Assembly: GCF_021183625.1 (NCBI RefSeq)
Contig: NZ_CP089214.1
Coordinates: forward strand, 1,302,001-1,366,000
Direction: 5' to 3'
DNA from: Nocardia asteroides
GTDB lineage: Bacteria > Actinomycetota > Actinomycetes > Mycobacteriales > Mycobacteriaceae
Length of the DNA stretch: 64,000 nt
The notes under the pieces were generated by a model, which worked only from the letters and a program-made list of their open reading frames with translations, was not told the origin of the DNA and did not search any database. The translations under genes were made by a program, and so were the position numbers. Below, one piece after another: positions 8,051-17,540 of the stretch. How positions within the stretch are numbered: position 1 is the first letter of the stretch; each line of letters starts with the position of its first letter.

Positions 8051-11000
8051 CTAGGCGTTGAAGTACTTGGCCTCCGGGTGCAGCAGCACGAACGCGTCGG
8101 TGGACTGCTCCGGGTGCAGCTGTAGCTCCTCGGAGAGCCGGACCCCGATCCGCTCCGCCGCGAGCAGGTCGACCAGCTTGGCCCGGTCCTCCAGCTCCGG
8201 GCAGGCGCCGTAGCCGAAGGAGAAGCGCGCGCCGCGGTACCCGAGCTTGAAGTACTCCTGCACGTCGTCCGGGTCGGACTCGGCGACCGCGTGCCCCTCC
8301 AGCACCAGCTCCTCGCGGACCCGCCGGTGCCAGTACTCGGCCAGCGCCTCGGTGAGCTGCACGCCGATGCCGTGCACCTCGAGGTAGTCGCGGTAGTTGT
8401 CGCCGGCGAAGAGCTGGTTGGCGAAGTCGGCGATCGGCTGCCCCATCGTCACCAGCTGGAAGGGGAACACGTCCACCTGCCCGGTCCGCTCCGCGTGCTC
8501 GCGGGAGCGGATGAAATCCGCGATGCAGAGGAAGCGGTCGCGCTGCTGGCGCGGGAAGGTGAAGCGGTAGCGCTCGGGGGCGTCCGGGCGCGGCTCGGTC
8601 AGCACGATCACGTCGTCGCCGTCGGAGACCGCGGGGAAGTAGCCGTAGACGACCGCCGCGTGCTGCAGCACGCCCTCGGTGCTGAGCCGCTCCAGCCAGG
8701 CGCGCAGCCGCGGCCTTCCCTCCGACTCCACCAGCTCCTCGTAGCTCGGCCCCTCGCCGCCGCGCTGGCCGCGCAGCCCCCACTGGCCGAGGAAGAGCGC
8801 GCGCTCGTCCAGCAGCCCGGAGTACTCGTGCAGCGCGAGCCCCTTGATCACCCTGGTCCCCCAGAACGGCGGCACCGGCACCGGCAGCTCGGCGGCCACG
8901 TCGGAGCGGGCGGGCACCTCGACCGGCACCTCCTTGGCCTTGCGCTCCTCGGCGATCCGCCGGGAGCGCTCGTGCCGCGCCCTGCGCTCGGCCGCCTTCT
9001 CGCGTTCGGCGATCGCCTCCGGGCTGTCCGGGTCGGGGCCGCCGCCGCGCTTGCGGGTCATGATGGTGTCCATCAGCCGCAGCCCCTCGAAGGCGTCCCT
9101 GGCGTAGTGCACGTCGCCCCGGTAGACGGCGGTGAGGTCGTTCTCCACGTAGGAGCGGGTGAGCGCGGCGCCGCCGAGCAGGACCGGGAACTGGTCGGCC
9201 ACACCCCTGGTGTTGAGCTCCTCCAGGTTCTCCTTCATGATCACCGTCGACTTCACCAGCAGCCCGGACATCCCGATGACGTCGGCCTTCTTGTCCACGG
9301 CGGCGTCGAGGATGGTCGCGATCGGCTGCTTGATGCCGAGGTTGACCACCTCGTAGCCGTTGTTGGAGAGGATGATGTCGACCAGGTTCTTGCCGATGTC
9401 GTGCACGTCGCCCTTGACCGTGGCGAGCACGATCCGGCCCTTGCCGCTGTCGTCGGTGGCCTCCATGTGCGGCTCCAGGTAGGCGACCGCGGTCTTCATC
9501 ACCTCGGCCGACTGCAGCACGAACGGCAGCTGCATCTGCCCGGAGCCGAACAGCTCGCCGACGGTCTTCATCCCGGACAGCAGCGTCTCGTTGACGATCT
9601 GCAGCGGCGGCACCTCGCGCATGGCCTCGTCCAGATCCGGCTCCAGGCCGTTCCGGTCGCCGTCCACGATCCGCCGCGCCAGCCGCTCGAAGAGCGGCAG
9701 CGCCGCCATCTCCTCCGCCCGCGAGGCGCGCGAGGACGCGGTGGAGACGCCCTCGAACAGCTCCATCAGCGTCTGCAGCGGGTCGTACCCCTCGCGCCGC
9801 CGGTCGTAGACCAGGTCGAGCGCGGCCTGGCGCTGATCCTCCTGGATCCGCGCGATGGGCAGGATCTTGGAGGCGTGCACGATCGCCGAATCCAGCCCGG
9901 CCTGGACGCACTCGTGCATGAAGACCGAGTTCAGCACCTGCCTGGCGGCGGGGTTGAGCCCGAAGGAGATGTTCGACAGGCCGAGCGTGGTCTGCACCGC
10001 GGGGTGCCTGCGCTTGAGCTCGCGGATCGCCTCGATGGTCTCCAGGCCGTCCCTGCGCGACTCCTCCTGCCCGGTGCCGAGGGTGAAGGTCAGGGTGTCG
10101 ACGATGATGTCGGACTCGTGCAGCCCCCAGTTGGTGGTGATGTCGGTGATCAGCCGCTCGGCGATCTCCACCTTCTTGGCGGCGGTGCGGGCCTGGCCCT
10201 CCTCGTCGATGGTCAGCGCGACCACCGCGGCGCCGTGCTCGGCGACCAGCGCCATGGTCTGCTGGAACCGCGACTCCGGCCCGGCGCCGTCCTCGTAGTT
10301 CACCGAGTTGACCGCGCAGCGCCCGCCCAGGTGCTCCAGCCCGGCGCGCAGCACCGGGGTCTCGGTGGAGTCGAGCATGATCGGCAGCGTCGAGGCGGTG
10401 GCGAGCCTGCCCGCCAGTTCGTTCATGTCGGCGGCGCCGTCCCGGCCGACGTAGTCGACGCAGAGGTCGAGCATGTGCGCGCCGTCGCGGGTCTGGTCCT
10501 TGGCGATCTCCAGGCACCGCTGCCAGTCGCCCGCCAGCATGGCGTCGCGGAAGGCCTTGGAGCCGTTGGCATTGGTGCGCTCGCCGATCATCAGGACGCT
10601 GGCGTCCTGCTCGAACGGGACCGCGGTGTACATGCTGGAGACGCTCGGCTCCGGCTCCGGGTGCCTGCGCTCCGCGATCGGCGGCAGCGCCCGCTCGACC
10701 TCGCGCACCGCCGCGCTCACCTGCCGGATGTGCTCCGGCGTCGTCCCGCAGCAGCCGCCGACCAGCGCCAGCCCGAACTCGCTGACGAAATCGCGCAGCG
10801 CGATCGCCAGCTCCTCCGGGGAGAGCGGGTACTCGGCGCCGTGCTTGCCGAGGACCGGGAGCCCGGCGTTCGGCATGACCGAGACCGGCAGCCGCGCGTG
10901 CCGGGAGAGGTGCCGCAGGTGCTCGCTCATCTCGGCCGGGCCGGTGGCGCAGTTCAGCCCGATCATGTCGACGCCGAGCGGCTCGATCGCCGTCAGCGCG

Positions 11001-11638
11001 GCGCCGATCTCGCTGCCGACCAGCATGGTGCCGGTGGTCTCGACGGTGACGTGGGTGATGATCGGGATCCGGCGGCCCGCGCTCGTCATGGCGTGCCTGC
11101 TGCCCACCACCGCCGCCTTGACCTGCAGCAGGTCCTGGCAGGTTTCGATGAGGATGGCGTCGGCGCCGCCGTCCAGCATGCCGAGCGCGGCCTCGGTGTA
11201 GGCGTCGCGCAGCGCGGCGTAGGGGGCGTGGCCGAGGGTGGGCAGCTTGGTGCCCGGCCCCATCGAGCCGAGCACGTAGCGCGGCGTGCCGTCGGCGCCC
11301 GGCCCCATCTCGTCGGCGACCTCGCGGGCCAGCCTGGTGCCGCGCTCGGAGAGATCGCGGATCCGGTCGGCGATGTCGTAGTCGGCGAGGTTGGACAGGT
11401 TGCAGCCGAAGGTGTTGGTCTCGACCGCGTCGGCGCCCGCCTCGAAGTAGGCCCGGTGGATGTGGCGCAACACGTCCGGTCTGGTCTCGTTCAGGATCTC
11501 GTTACAGCCCTCCAGACCGCGGAAGTCGTCGAGGGTGAGCTCCGCGGCCTGCAGCATGGTGCCCATCGCCCCGTCGCCGATCACGACGCGGCGCGCGAGG
11601 GTATCCAGCAGGGTGGTGTCGAACCGGGACGCAGACAT
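8051..11638 (-). CDS. metH: Cobalamin-dependent methionine synthase (MetH)
   Basis: Transfers the methyl of 5-methyltetrahydrofolate to homocysteine via B12. The 1195-residue product has all four modules in order: homocysteine domain (GDGAMGTMLQ at the start; zinc cysteines in LNCATG and GGCCGTTPEHI), pterin domain (MIGERTNANGSKAFRDAM), cobalamin domain with the base-off motif DVHDIGKN, and the C-terminal AdoMet reactivation domain ending LLHPEAKYFNA. I start at ATG 11638 (MSASRFDTTLLDTL); a TACCCT hexamer six bases upstream suggests a leaderless transcript. The divergent PAC2 gene begins 100 bp away, the same neighbour as in M. tuberculosis. No B12 riboswitch was seen in that gap. Confidence 0.97.
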   Translation of the reverse strand: MSASRFDTTLLDTLARRVVIGDGAMGTMLQAAELTLDDFRGLEGCNEILNETRPDVLRHIHRAYFEAGADAVETNTFGCNLSNLADYDIADRIRDLSERGTRLAREVADEMGPGADGTPRYVLGSMGPGTKLPTLGHAPYAALRDAYTEAALGMLDGGADAILIETCQDLLQVKAAVVGSRHAMTSAGRRIPIITHVTVETTGTMLVGSEIGAALTAIEPLGVDMIGLNCATGPAEMSEHLRHLSRHARLPVSVMPNAGLPVLGKHGAEYPLSPEELAIALRDFVSEFGLALVGGCCGTTPEHIRQVSAAVREVERALPPIAERRHPEPEPSVSSMYTAVPFEQDASVLMIGERTNANGSKAFRDAMLAGDWQRCLEIAKDQTRDGAHMLDLCVDYVGRDGAADMNELAGRLATASTLPIMLDSTETPVLRAGLEHLGGRCAVNSVNYEDGAGPESRFQQTMALVAEHGAAVVALTIDEEGQARTAAKKVEIAERLITDITTNWGLHESDIIVDTLTFTLGTGQEESRRDGLETIEAIRELKRRHPAVQTTLGLSNISFGLNPAARQVLNSVFMHECVQAGLDSAIVHASKILPIARIQEDQRQAALDLVYDRRREGYDPLQTLMELFEGVSTASSRASRAEEMAALPLFERLARRIVDGDRNGLEPDLDEAMREVPPLQIVNETLLSGMKTVGELFGSGQMQLPFVLQSAEVMKTAVAYLEPHMEATDDSGKGRIVLATVKGDVHDIGKNLVDIILSNNGYEVVNLGIKQPIATILDAAVDKKADVIGMSGLLVKSTVIMKENLEELNTRGVADQFPVLLGGAALTRSYVENDLTAVYRGDVHYARDAFEGLRLMDTIMTRKRGGGPDPDSPEAIAEREKAAERRARHERSRRIAEERKAKEVPVEVPARSDVAAELPVPVPPFWGTRVIKGLALHEYSGLLDERALFLGQWGLRGQRGGEGPSYEELVESEGRPRLRAWLERLSTEGVLQHAAVVYGYFPAVSDGDDVIVLTEPRPDAPERYRFTFPRQQRDRFLCIADFIRSREHAERTGQVDVFPFQLVTMGQPIADFANQLFAGDNYRDYLEVHGIGVQLTEALAEYWHRRVREELVLEGHAVAESDPDDVQEYFKLGYRGARFSFGYGACPELEDRAKLVDLLAAERIGVRLSEELQLHPEQSTDAFVLLHPEAKYFNA

Positions 11639-11738
11639 GAGACCAGGGTAGTGGGCTGGTCCGACGCCATCGGCCGGACCTCCGGACGCGCCATCACCGG
11701 AGGCCGCGTCCCGGCGGGCCACGTCGTAGGCTGACCGG

Positions 11739-12623
11739 GTGAACCGCAGTGAAACTCCCGATTCGGAACTGCCGACGTTGCGGGATCCGGTGCTCGTCGC
11801 GGCCTTCGAGGGCTGGAACGACGCGGGCGATGCCGCCAGCGGCGCGGTGGAGCACCTGGAACTGATCTGGGACGCCGAACCGCTCGCCGAGCTCGACTCC
11901 GAGGACTACTACGACTACCAGGTCAACCGGCCGACGGTGCGTCAGGTGGACGGCGTCACCCGGGAGATCCAGTGGCCGTCGACCTCGCTGTCGGTGTGCT
12001 CGCCGCCCGGCAGCGACAAGGACATCGTGCTGCTGCGCGGCATCGAGCCGAACATGCGCTGGCGCAGCTTCTGCGCCGATCTGCTGGAGTTCATCGAGCA
12101 GCTCGGGGTGCAGACCGTGGTGATTCTCGGCGCGCTGCTCGCCGACACCCCGCACACCAGGCCGGTCCCGGTCACCGGCTCGGCCTACAGCCCCGAGGCC
12201 GCCGAGCGCTTCGCCCTGGAGCAGACCCGCTACGAGGGCCCCACCGGCATCACCGGCGTCCTGCAGGACCAGTGCGTGCGGGCGGGCGTCCCCGCCGTCT
12301 CGTTCTGGGCCGCGGTCCCGCACTACATCTCGCAGCCGCCCAACCCCAAGGCCACCATCGCCCTGCTGCACCGGGTCGAGGAGGTGCTCGACATCGAGGT
12401 GCCGCTCGGCGAGCTGCCCAAGCAGGCCGAGGAGTGGGAGGAGACGGTCAACGAGATGACCGAGGGCGACGAGGAGATCAGCGAGTACGTGCGCTCGCTG
12501 GAGGAGCGCGGCGACGCCGCGGTCGACCTCAACGAGGCCATCTCCAAGATCGACGGCGACGCCATCGCGGCCGAGTTCGAGAAGTACCTGCGGCGCCGGG
12601 GGCCGGGGAACTTCGGGCTGTGA
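11739..12623 (+). CDS. PAC2-family protein (proteasome assembly chaperone 2-like)
   Basis: A 294-residue actinobacterial protein of the PAC2 family, homologous to the metH-adjacent Rv2125 of M. tuberculosis. Marks: VLVAAFEGWNDAGDAA near the start, DIVLLRGIEPNMRW, TVVILGALLADTPHTRPV and a highly acidic C-terminal region (KQAEEWEETVNEM, EGDEEISEYV). The molecular role is not established; the eukaryotic PAC2 relatives are assembly chaperones. GTG start at 11739 lies six bases after TAGGCT, a good -10 hexamer, so the message may be leaderless. It ends before a strong hairpin shared with the convergent gene. Confidence 0.9.
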   Translation: MNRSETPDSELPTLRDPVLVAAFEGWNDAGDAASGAVEHLELIWDAEPLAELDSEDYYDYQVNRPTVRQVDGVTREIQWPSTSLSVCSPPGSDKDIVLLRGIEPNMRWRSFCADLLEFIEQLGVQTVVILGALLADTPHTRPVPVTGSAYSPEAAERFALEQTRYEGPTGITGVLQDQCVRAGVPAVSFWAAVPHYISQPPNPKATIALLHRVEEVLDIEVPLGELPKQAEEWEETVNEMTEGDEEISEYVRSLEERGDAAVDLNEAISKIDGDAIAAEFEKYLRRRGPGNFGL

Positions 12624-12629
12624 GGCGCG

Positions 12630-12660
12630 CCGGCCCCGCCGGGGATGGAGGCGGGGCCGG
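12630..12660. terminator. Bidirectional hairpin terminator
   Basis: A perfect 11-bp stem (CCGGCCCCGCC / GGCGGGGCCGG) with a 9-base loop, just after the PAC2 stop and before the end of the convergent small gene. It has no U-tract, as common in high-GC actinobacteria. Confidence 0.65.
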
Positions 12661-12672
12661 GCGCCGGGCCGC

Positions 12673-12990
12673 TCACCCGTCCAGGGTGAGCACGAGTGCG
12701 GCGGCATCGCGGGCCAGCCGGGCGATCAGGATCTCGCGCGGGATGGTCTGGCCGCCCAGGTGGTCAAGCGATGGCGTCAGCACGTGGTGCGCGTCGGCGC
12801 GCTTGAGCTCGTGGGTGAGCTCCGCGAGCGCCGTGCCGTCGCCGTCACAGGACTCGTGGAAGGTCGCGGCGAAACAGAGGCCGCGGGACCGGGCCAGGTC
12901 ACGCAGCGCGTGCTCCAGCTCCTCCCCCCGTCCGTCGGCCAGATCGTCCCGCACGTATCCGTAGGTCAACGCTTGCACCGAAACCTCCAT
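12673..12990 (-). CDS. Small resolvase-N-terminal-like protein without catalytic serine
   Basis: A 105-residue protein. QALTYGYVRDD followed by EELEHALRDLARSRG, then a FHE(S)CDGDGTALAELTHELKRA stretch and HVLTPSLDHLGG, resembles the fold order of the serine-recombinase N-terminal domain (strand, helix, strand, acidic loop, helix, LDRLGR-like end). The serine expected after YxR is Asp here, so DNA cleavage is unlikely. Similar small proteins occur in actinomycetes, perhaps as DNA-binding or regulatory relatives; this is from memory and structural likeness. ATG at 12990 chosen for length. It is divergent from the XRE/TPR regulator across 247 bp, suggesting a functional pair. Confidence 0.72.
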   Translation of the reverse strand: MEVSVQALTYGYVRDDLADGRGEELEHALRDLARSRGLCFAATFHESCDGDGTALAELTHELKRADAHHVLTPSLDHLGGQTIPREILIARLARDAAALVLTLDG

Positions 12991-13225
12991 TGGACTCGGT
13001 ATGTCTTCGCGTCCTGCGATCCCCGAGAGCGCCTCCAGGGACCACCCGCCGGTTCCACCCCTGCGCACGTGTATCGGTTGCGGATGCACGTCCATCTGCA
13101 CTTACAGGAACCTTTGGGCAAACTTCTCGCTCCCCTACAGGATGCCGAACGACATAGTGCGAATGCAGATGTCAACCCGGTGACATCCGGTTGCCCTATC
13201 GAGGACGCCGAAGGTTAACTGGTGC

Positions 13226-13231
13226 GATACT
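13226..13231 (+). promoter_or_regulatory. -10 hexamer for leaderless XRE-regulator mRNA
   Basis: GATACT, preceded by TGC, ends six bases before the GTG start at 13238, the spacing expected when transcription begins at the start codon. No ribosome site is present. The rest of the 12991-13237 gap shows no gene. Confidence 0.5.
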
Positions 13232-13237
13232 GGCGGC

Positions 13238-14470
13238 GTGGCCATAGCCGACGATCGACCCGTCTGGGCAGTCCGCATGCGCTCCGAACGCGACGCGAGG
13301 GGGTGGTCCCAAGCCGACGCGATCCGGGTGATGCGTGCCAAGTCCGCGCACAATCTGCCGACCGACAGCACGCTGCTGCGCAATTGGCGCAGGTGGGAGG
13401 CGGGTGAGTCGAAGCCGGACGACTTCTACGCCCCCATCATCGCAGCGGCCTTCGACTCCGCGGCGGCCTCGTTCTTCCCGAAGGCCAGGCCGAACCGGGA
13501 CGACGAGCTGCTCTCCGCGACCGGCATGGACACCCTCGAATTCGTCGGCAGGCTGCGGATATCGGATGTCTCCGGCTCCACGCTGGACGCGGTGCGGATC
13601 ACCGCGGAGCGGCTTTGCTGCGAGTACGCCTACGCCGACCCGATCGAGCTGCACAGCGAGGGCACCGCCTGGCTGCGACGGATCGCCGCCCTGCTCGACG
13701 GCAGGCTCACCCTCGCCCAGCACCGGGAAATCCTCTCCCTGGCGGGCTGGGTGGCACTGCTGGTCGGCTGCGTGGAGTACGACCTCGGCAAGCGGGCCTC
13801 CGCAGAATCCACCCGGCAAGCGGCGCTGTCGCTCGGCACCGAGTCGGAGAACCCGGAGATCATGGGCTGGGCGGCCGAGATGGCGTCGTGGTTCGCGCTC
13901 ACCCAGGGCAACTACCGCGGCGCGATCGAGGCCGCGGAGCCGCTCATGGACGCGTGCCGCGGCTACGGGGTCGGGGTGCAGCTGGCCGCGCAGCAGGCCA
14001 AGGGCTGGGCCCGGCTCGGCGACCGGGCCAGGGTGGAGACGGCGCTGGAGCGCGGCCGCGCGATCCTCGACCAGCTCGAGCACCCCGCCGACCTGGACAA
14101 CCACTTCGTGGTCGACCCGCAGAAGTTCGACTTCTACGCCATGGACTGCAGCCGGGTGGTCGGCGACGACCGCGCCGCGCGGGCCTACGCCAAGGAGGTC
14201 ATCCGGGATTCGTTCCGGGTGGACGGCACCGTCCGCAACCCCATGCGCGCCGCCGAAGCGCACCTGACCCTGGCCGTGCTCGCCGCCCGCGAGCGCGACC
14301 TGGAGCGCGCGCTGGCCGAGGCCGAGCTGGCATTCGGGCACGATCGGCGCTCGCTGCCCTCGCTCGGCTGGATCGCCGGGGAGCTGGCGCGCGAGATCAC
14401 TGATCGTTTTCCCGGGGATCCACGCGGCCAGGACTATCTGGACCAGCTCCGGGCGCTGGCCCGGGTGTAG
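13238..14470 (+). CDS. XRE-family transcriptional regulator with TPR-like C-terminal domain
   Basis: A 410-residue cytoplasmic regulator. The N-terminal 60 residues form a helix-turn-helix of the XRE type (VRMRSERDARGWSQADAIRVMR ... LLRNWRRWEAGESKPDDF). The remaining 300 residues are helical repeats rich in Ala/Glu/Arg (LAGWVALLVGCVEYDLGKRA, AAEMASWFALTQGNYRGAIEAAE, AAEAHLTLAVLAARERDLERAL) typical of the TPR part of many actinomycete XRE proteins that bind peptides or ligands. GTG start fits a leaderless message. It is divergent from the resolvase-like small gene and convergent with the VanY gene. Target genes are not evident. Confidence 0.85.
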   Translation: MAIADDRPVWAVRMRSERDARGWSQADAIRVMRAKSAHNLPTDSTLLRNWRRWEAGESKPDDFYAPIIAAAFDSAAASFFPKARPNRDDELLSATGMDTLEFVGRLRISDVSGSTLDAVRITAERLCCEYAYADPIELHSEGTAWLRRIAALLDGRLTLAQHREILSLAGWVALLVGCVEYDLGKRASAESTRQAALSLGTESENPEIMGWAAEMASWFALTQGNYRGAIEAAEPLMDACRGYGVGVQLAAQQAKGWARLGDRARVETALERGRAILDQLEHPADLDNHFVVDPQKFDFYAMDCSRVVGDDRAARAYAKEVIRDSFRVDGTVRNPMRAAEAHLTLAVLAARERDLERALAEAELAFGHDRRSLPSLGWIAGELAREITDRFPGDPRGQDYLDQLRALARV

Positions 14471-14485
14471 GGCGGGTCCGGATCT

Positions 14486-14519
14486 GGAGCCGCGCGGGGT
14501 TCAGCGGACGGGCGGCTCC
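14486..14519. terminator. Hairpin between convergent XRE and VanY genes
   Basis: An 8-bp perfect stem GGAGCCGC / GCGGCTCC with an 18-base loop lies in the short gap between two convergent genes and probably ends transcription on both strands. Confidence 0.45.
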
Positions 14520-14544
14520 GGCTACGGGGCCGCCGGTGGCGGAT

Positions 14545-15162
14545 TCAGTTCCTGGCGCTCGCGTCCGGGATACGCGCCGGGCACGCCGTACCCGGCGCGG
14601 TGGCGAGCTCGAAGTGCCACCACTCGTTGTCGAAGGTGCGGCAGAGCCCCCAGCGGTAGCCGTCGGCCTCCAGCCACTGCGCGCCCTGCTGCGGCCCGAC
14701 GTCGATCGCGTCCCCGCTGACGTGCGTGGATTCGTCGGGCGGCAGCACCCAGCGCCGCGCCTCCCCCTGGCTGCCGTAGGTGGCTAGGCCGTCGTCCCAG
14801 AGCGCCTGCTGCTCGGCCGGGCTGCGGTACCCGGAGGTGATCGAGAGCGGTACGCCCTCGGCGTGCGCCTCGCCCTCGGCCAGCGTGTAGGCCAGGGCGA
14901 GCGCCGGGCTCAGCCCCTCGGTGCCGGTGGCCGAGCCGATCCCCTCGCGCTGATCGATCGCCTCCGCCCCGGTGGCCGGTGCGCCGCCCGCGAGCCCCCC
15001 GGCGGGAAGCTCCGAGGCAGGGAGCCCCGCGGCGGGAAGCTCCGGCGCGGCGTGGGCAACCGGCGCGGCCAGCGCGAGCCCGGCGGCGAGCAGCGCCGCC
15101 GCACCGCTCCTGCGCAGCCCGATTCGAACCCCGGCACCCACCCCGTGCTCCGCTTCGATCAT
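14545..15162 (-). CDS. Secreted M15-family D-Ala-D-Ala carboxypeptidase (VanY-like)
   Basis: A 205-residue exported peptidase. Arg-containing N-terminus and hydrophobic stretch (AAALLAAGLALAAPVAHA) form a Sec signal peptide with AHA-A cleavage near residue 39, followed by an Ala/Gly/Pro spacer. The catalytic zinc signature of M15B enzymes is present: SGYRSPAEQ, ESTHVSGDAIDVG (His and Asp ligands) and EWWHFE (Glu and His). These enzymes trim D-Ala from peptidoglycan stem peptides in the cell wall. No VanHAX-type resistance genes are nearby, so a wall-housekeeping role is likelier than glycopeptide resistance. ATG at 15162 has TACGAT six bases upstream (candidate leaderless start). Confidence 0.88.
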   Translation of the reverse strand: MIEAEHGVGAGVRIGLRRSGAAALLAAGLALAAPVAHAAPELPAAGLPASELPAGGLAGGAPATGAEAIDQREGIGSATGTEGLSPALALAYTLAEGEAHAEGVPLSITSGYRSPAEQQALWDDGLATYGSQGEARRWVLPPDESTHVSGDAIDVGPQQGAQWLEADGYRWGLCRTFDNEWWHFELATAPGTACPARIPDASARN

Positions 15163-15181
15163 GCCGCGATCGTAGGCGCGC

Positions 15182-16858
15182 TCAGACCCGCTCGGCGGAC
15201 CGGGTCCGCACCCGCAGCGCGATCGGCTTCTGCGTCTCCGCGAAGAAGTCGTTCCCCTTGTCGTCGACGACGATGAAGGCCGGGAAGTCCTCGACCTCGA
15301 TCTTCCACACCGCCTCCATGCCGAGCTCCTGATACTCCAGCACCTCGACCGACTTGATGCAGTCCAGCGCCAGCCGAGCCGCGGGCCCGCCGATCGACCC
15401 CAGGTAGAACCCGCCGTGCTCCTTGCACGCCCTGGTCACCTGCGCCGAACGATTCCCCTTGGCCAGCATGACGTGCGAGCCGCCCGCCGCCTGGAACTGG
15501 TCCACGTAGGAATCCATCCGGCCCGCGGTGGTCGGCCCGAAGGACCCGGAGGCGTACCCGTCCGGCGTCTTGGCCGGCCCGGCGTAGTACACGGCCATAT
15601 CCCGCAGGTACTGCGGCATCGGCTCGCCCGCGTCCAGCCGATCCTTGATCTTCGCGTGCGCGATGTCCCGCGCCACCACCAGCGGCCCGCTCAGCGAGAG
15701 CCGCGTCTTCACCGGGTACTTCGACAGCTCCGCGCGAATATCCGCCATCGGCCGGTTCAGGTCGATGCGCACCACGTCGCCGCCGAGAATCTCGTCGGTC
15801 TGCTCCGGCAGGTACTGCGCGGGCTCCCGCTCGAGCTGCTCCAGGAACACACCCTCCGCGGTGATCTTCGCCAGCGCCTGCCGGTCGGCGGAGCACGACA
15901 CCGCGAGCGCCACCGGGCAACTCGCCCCGTGCCGCGGCAACCGCACCACCCGCACGTCGTGGCAGAAGTACTTGCCGCCGAACTGCGCCCCGATCCCGAA
16001 CGACTGGGTGAGCTTGAAGACCTCTTCTTCCAGCTCCAGATCACGGAAGGCGTGCCCGGCCGGCGAGCCCTCGGTCGGCAGCGAGTCCAGGTAGTGCGCG
16101 GAGGCGTACTTCGCGGTCTTGAGCGCGAACTCCGCACTGGTGCCGCCGATCACCACGGCCAGGTGATAGGGCGGGCACGCCGCGGTGCCGAGCGACCGGA
16201 TCTTCTCGTCCAGGAACTCCAGCATCCGCGCGGGGTTCAGCACCGCCTTGGTCTCCTGGTACAGGAAGGACTTGTTCGCCGAGCCACCGCCCTTCGCCAT
16301 GAACAGGAACTTGTAGGCCGGGTTCGCCGGATCACCCGGCGCCGAGTACAGCTCCACCTGCGCGGGCAGGTTCGACCCGGTGTTCTTCTCGTCCCACATG
16401 GTGATCGGCGCCAGCTGCGAGTACCGCAGGTTCAGCTTCGTGTAGGCGTCGAACACACCCCGGCTGATCCACTCGGCATCGTCCGCGCCGGTCAGCACAC
16501 CCTCGGACTTCTTGCCCATCACGATGGCGGTGCCGGTGTCCTGGCACATGGGCAGAATCCCGCCCGCCGAGATGTTCACGTTCTTGAGCAGATCCAGCGC
16601 GACGAACCGGTCGTTGCCGCTCGCCTCCGGATCGTCGATGATCCGCCGCAGTTGCCGCAGATGCGCCGGGCGCAGGTAGTGGCTGATGTCGTGCATCGCC
16701 TCCGCGGTCAGCAGCCGCAGCGCCTCGGGCTCGACCTGCAGGAAGGTGCGGCCACCGGCCTCGACGGTGGAGACACCCTCGGTGGTGAGCAACCGGTACG
16801 GCGTCTCGTCGGCGCCGATCGGCAGCAGATCGGAATAGCGGAACTCGGGCGCGGTCAC
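15182..16858 (-). CDS. Class I (Fe-S) fumarate hydratase
   Basis: A 558-residue fumarase of the oxygen-sensitive class I type with alpha and beta parts in one chain, catalysing fumarate to L-malate in the TCA cycle. Marks: [15 protein letters not shown] with a cluster cysteine, [28 protein letters not shown] with the second cysteine, and C-terminal beta part GPTTAGRMD and [27 protein letters not shown] start at 16858 ([13 protein letters not shown]) follows an AGGAG ribosome site; reading further upstream would give an over-long protein. A MarR gene diverges from the same 150-bp gap and might regulate it, but that is only a positional hint. Confidence 0.95.
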   Translation of the reverse strand: MTAPEFRYSDLLPIGADETPYRLLTTEGVSTVEAGGRTFLQVEPEALRLLTAEAMHDISHYLRPAHLRQLRRIIDDPEASGNDRFVALDLLKNVNISAGGILPMCQDTGTAIVMGKKSEGVLTGADDAEWISRGVFDAYTKLNLRYSQLAPITMWDEKNTGSNLPAQVELYSAPGDPANPAYKFLFMAKGGGSANKSFLYQETKAVLNPARMLEFLDEKIRSLGTAACPPYHLAVVIGGTSAEFALKTAKYASAHYLDSLPTEGSPAGHAFRDLELEEEVFKLTQSFGIGAQFGGKYFCHDVRVVRLPRHGASCPVALAVSCSADRQALAKITAEGVFLEQLEREPAQYLPEQTDEILGGDVVRIDLNRPMADIRAELSKYPVKTRLSLSGPLVVARDIAHAKIKDRLDAGEPMPQYLRDMAVYYAGPAKTPDGYASGSFGPTTAGRMDSYVDQFQAAGGSHVMLAKGNRSAQVTRACKEHGGFYLGSIGGPAARLALDCIKSVEVLEYQELGMEAVWKIEVEDFPAFIVVDDKGNDFFAETQKPIALRVRTRSAERV

Positions 16859-17008
16859 GGAACGCACTCCTTCGGGCGAGCTGACTTCGAAGCACCCGGA
16901 GCGTAACGACCGCGTTTCGGCCGACCGTTGCTTAGGCTCCCCTATGCAAGCCACCCAACGCCCAGGTTGTACCTTCAACCAGAGCGCGACGACAGCAGAC
17001 CGGCGAGG

Positions 17009-17488
17009 ATGGGAACACAGGCGGTGACCGACCCACAGTGGCTCGACGACCTGGAGATGCGGGCGTGGCTCGGGTACGTGCGCACCCGGGATCTGGTCGC
17101 CGCGGCGGTCGGGCGGGACTCGACCCGGGACTCGAACCTGACCTTCGCCGAGTACTCGGTCATGGCCTATCTCTCGCTCAGCGGGGAGTCGCTGACCTTC
17201 GCCGAGCTGGCGGCGAAGCTGGAGTGGTCGCAGAGCCGGCTGTCGCACCAGATCACCCGCATGGAGCGGCGCGGGCTGGTCGCCCGTGAGCCGCTCCCCG
17301 ACGATGCGCGCCGCACCGCCGCCCGGCTCACCCCCGACGGAATACTGGCCCTGGGTGACGCGGCGCCGATGCACGTCGGGAGCGTGCGGCGGAACATGAT
17401 CGACGTCCTGGACCGGGATCAGCTGTCCGCCCTCGCCGACATCTACGACACCCTCCTCGCCCATCACCGCCGCTCCGCGAATCCCTGA
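17009..17488 (+). CDS. MarR-family transcriptional regulator
   Basis: About 159 residues with the winged-helix MarR fold: [45 protein letters not shown] (recognition helix), [18 protein letters not shown] (the wing with the typical DxR) and a C-terminal dimer helix. These proteins usually respond to small phenolic or oxidative signals and repress neighbours. Start choice is uncertain: ATG 17009 ([11 protein letters not shown]) or GTG 17024 (VTDPQW). It diverges from the fumarase gene. Confidence 0.88.
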   Translation: MGTQAVTDPQWLDDLEMRAWLGYVRTRDLVAAAVGRDSTRDSNLTFAEYSVMAYLSLSGESLTFAELAAKLEWSQSRLSHQITRMERRGLVAREPLPDDARRTAARLTPDGILALGDAAPMHVGSVRRNMIDVLDRDQLSALADIYDTLLAHHRRSANP

Positions 17489-17540
17489 CCCTCCGCACCG
17501 GTCCGCGCCGGGAGCAGCAGCCTGCCCGGCGCGACCGACC

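Noticed and set aside
5261..8125. 954-residue forward frame opposite the kinase
   Set aside because: Arg/Gly/Pro-rich shadow of the kinase linker; no ribosome site or motif.
8291..11734. 1147-residue forward frame opposite metH
   Set aside because: Antisense shadow of metH with repetitive His/Gly/Arg/Val content and no domain.
11639..11738. Cobalamin riboswitch before metH
   Set aside because: Only 100 bp separate the divergent genes and no B12-box-like sequence is present; the -10 hexamer abuts the start codon.
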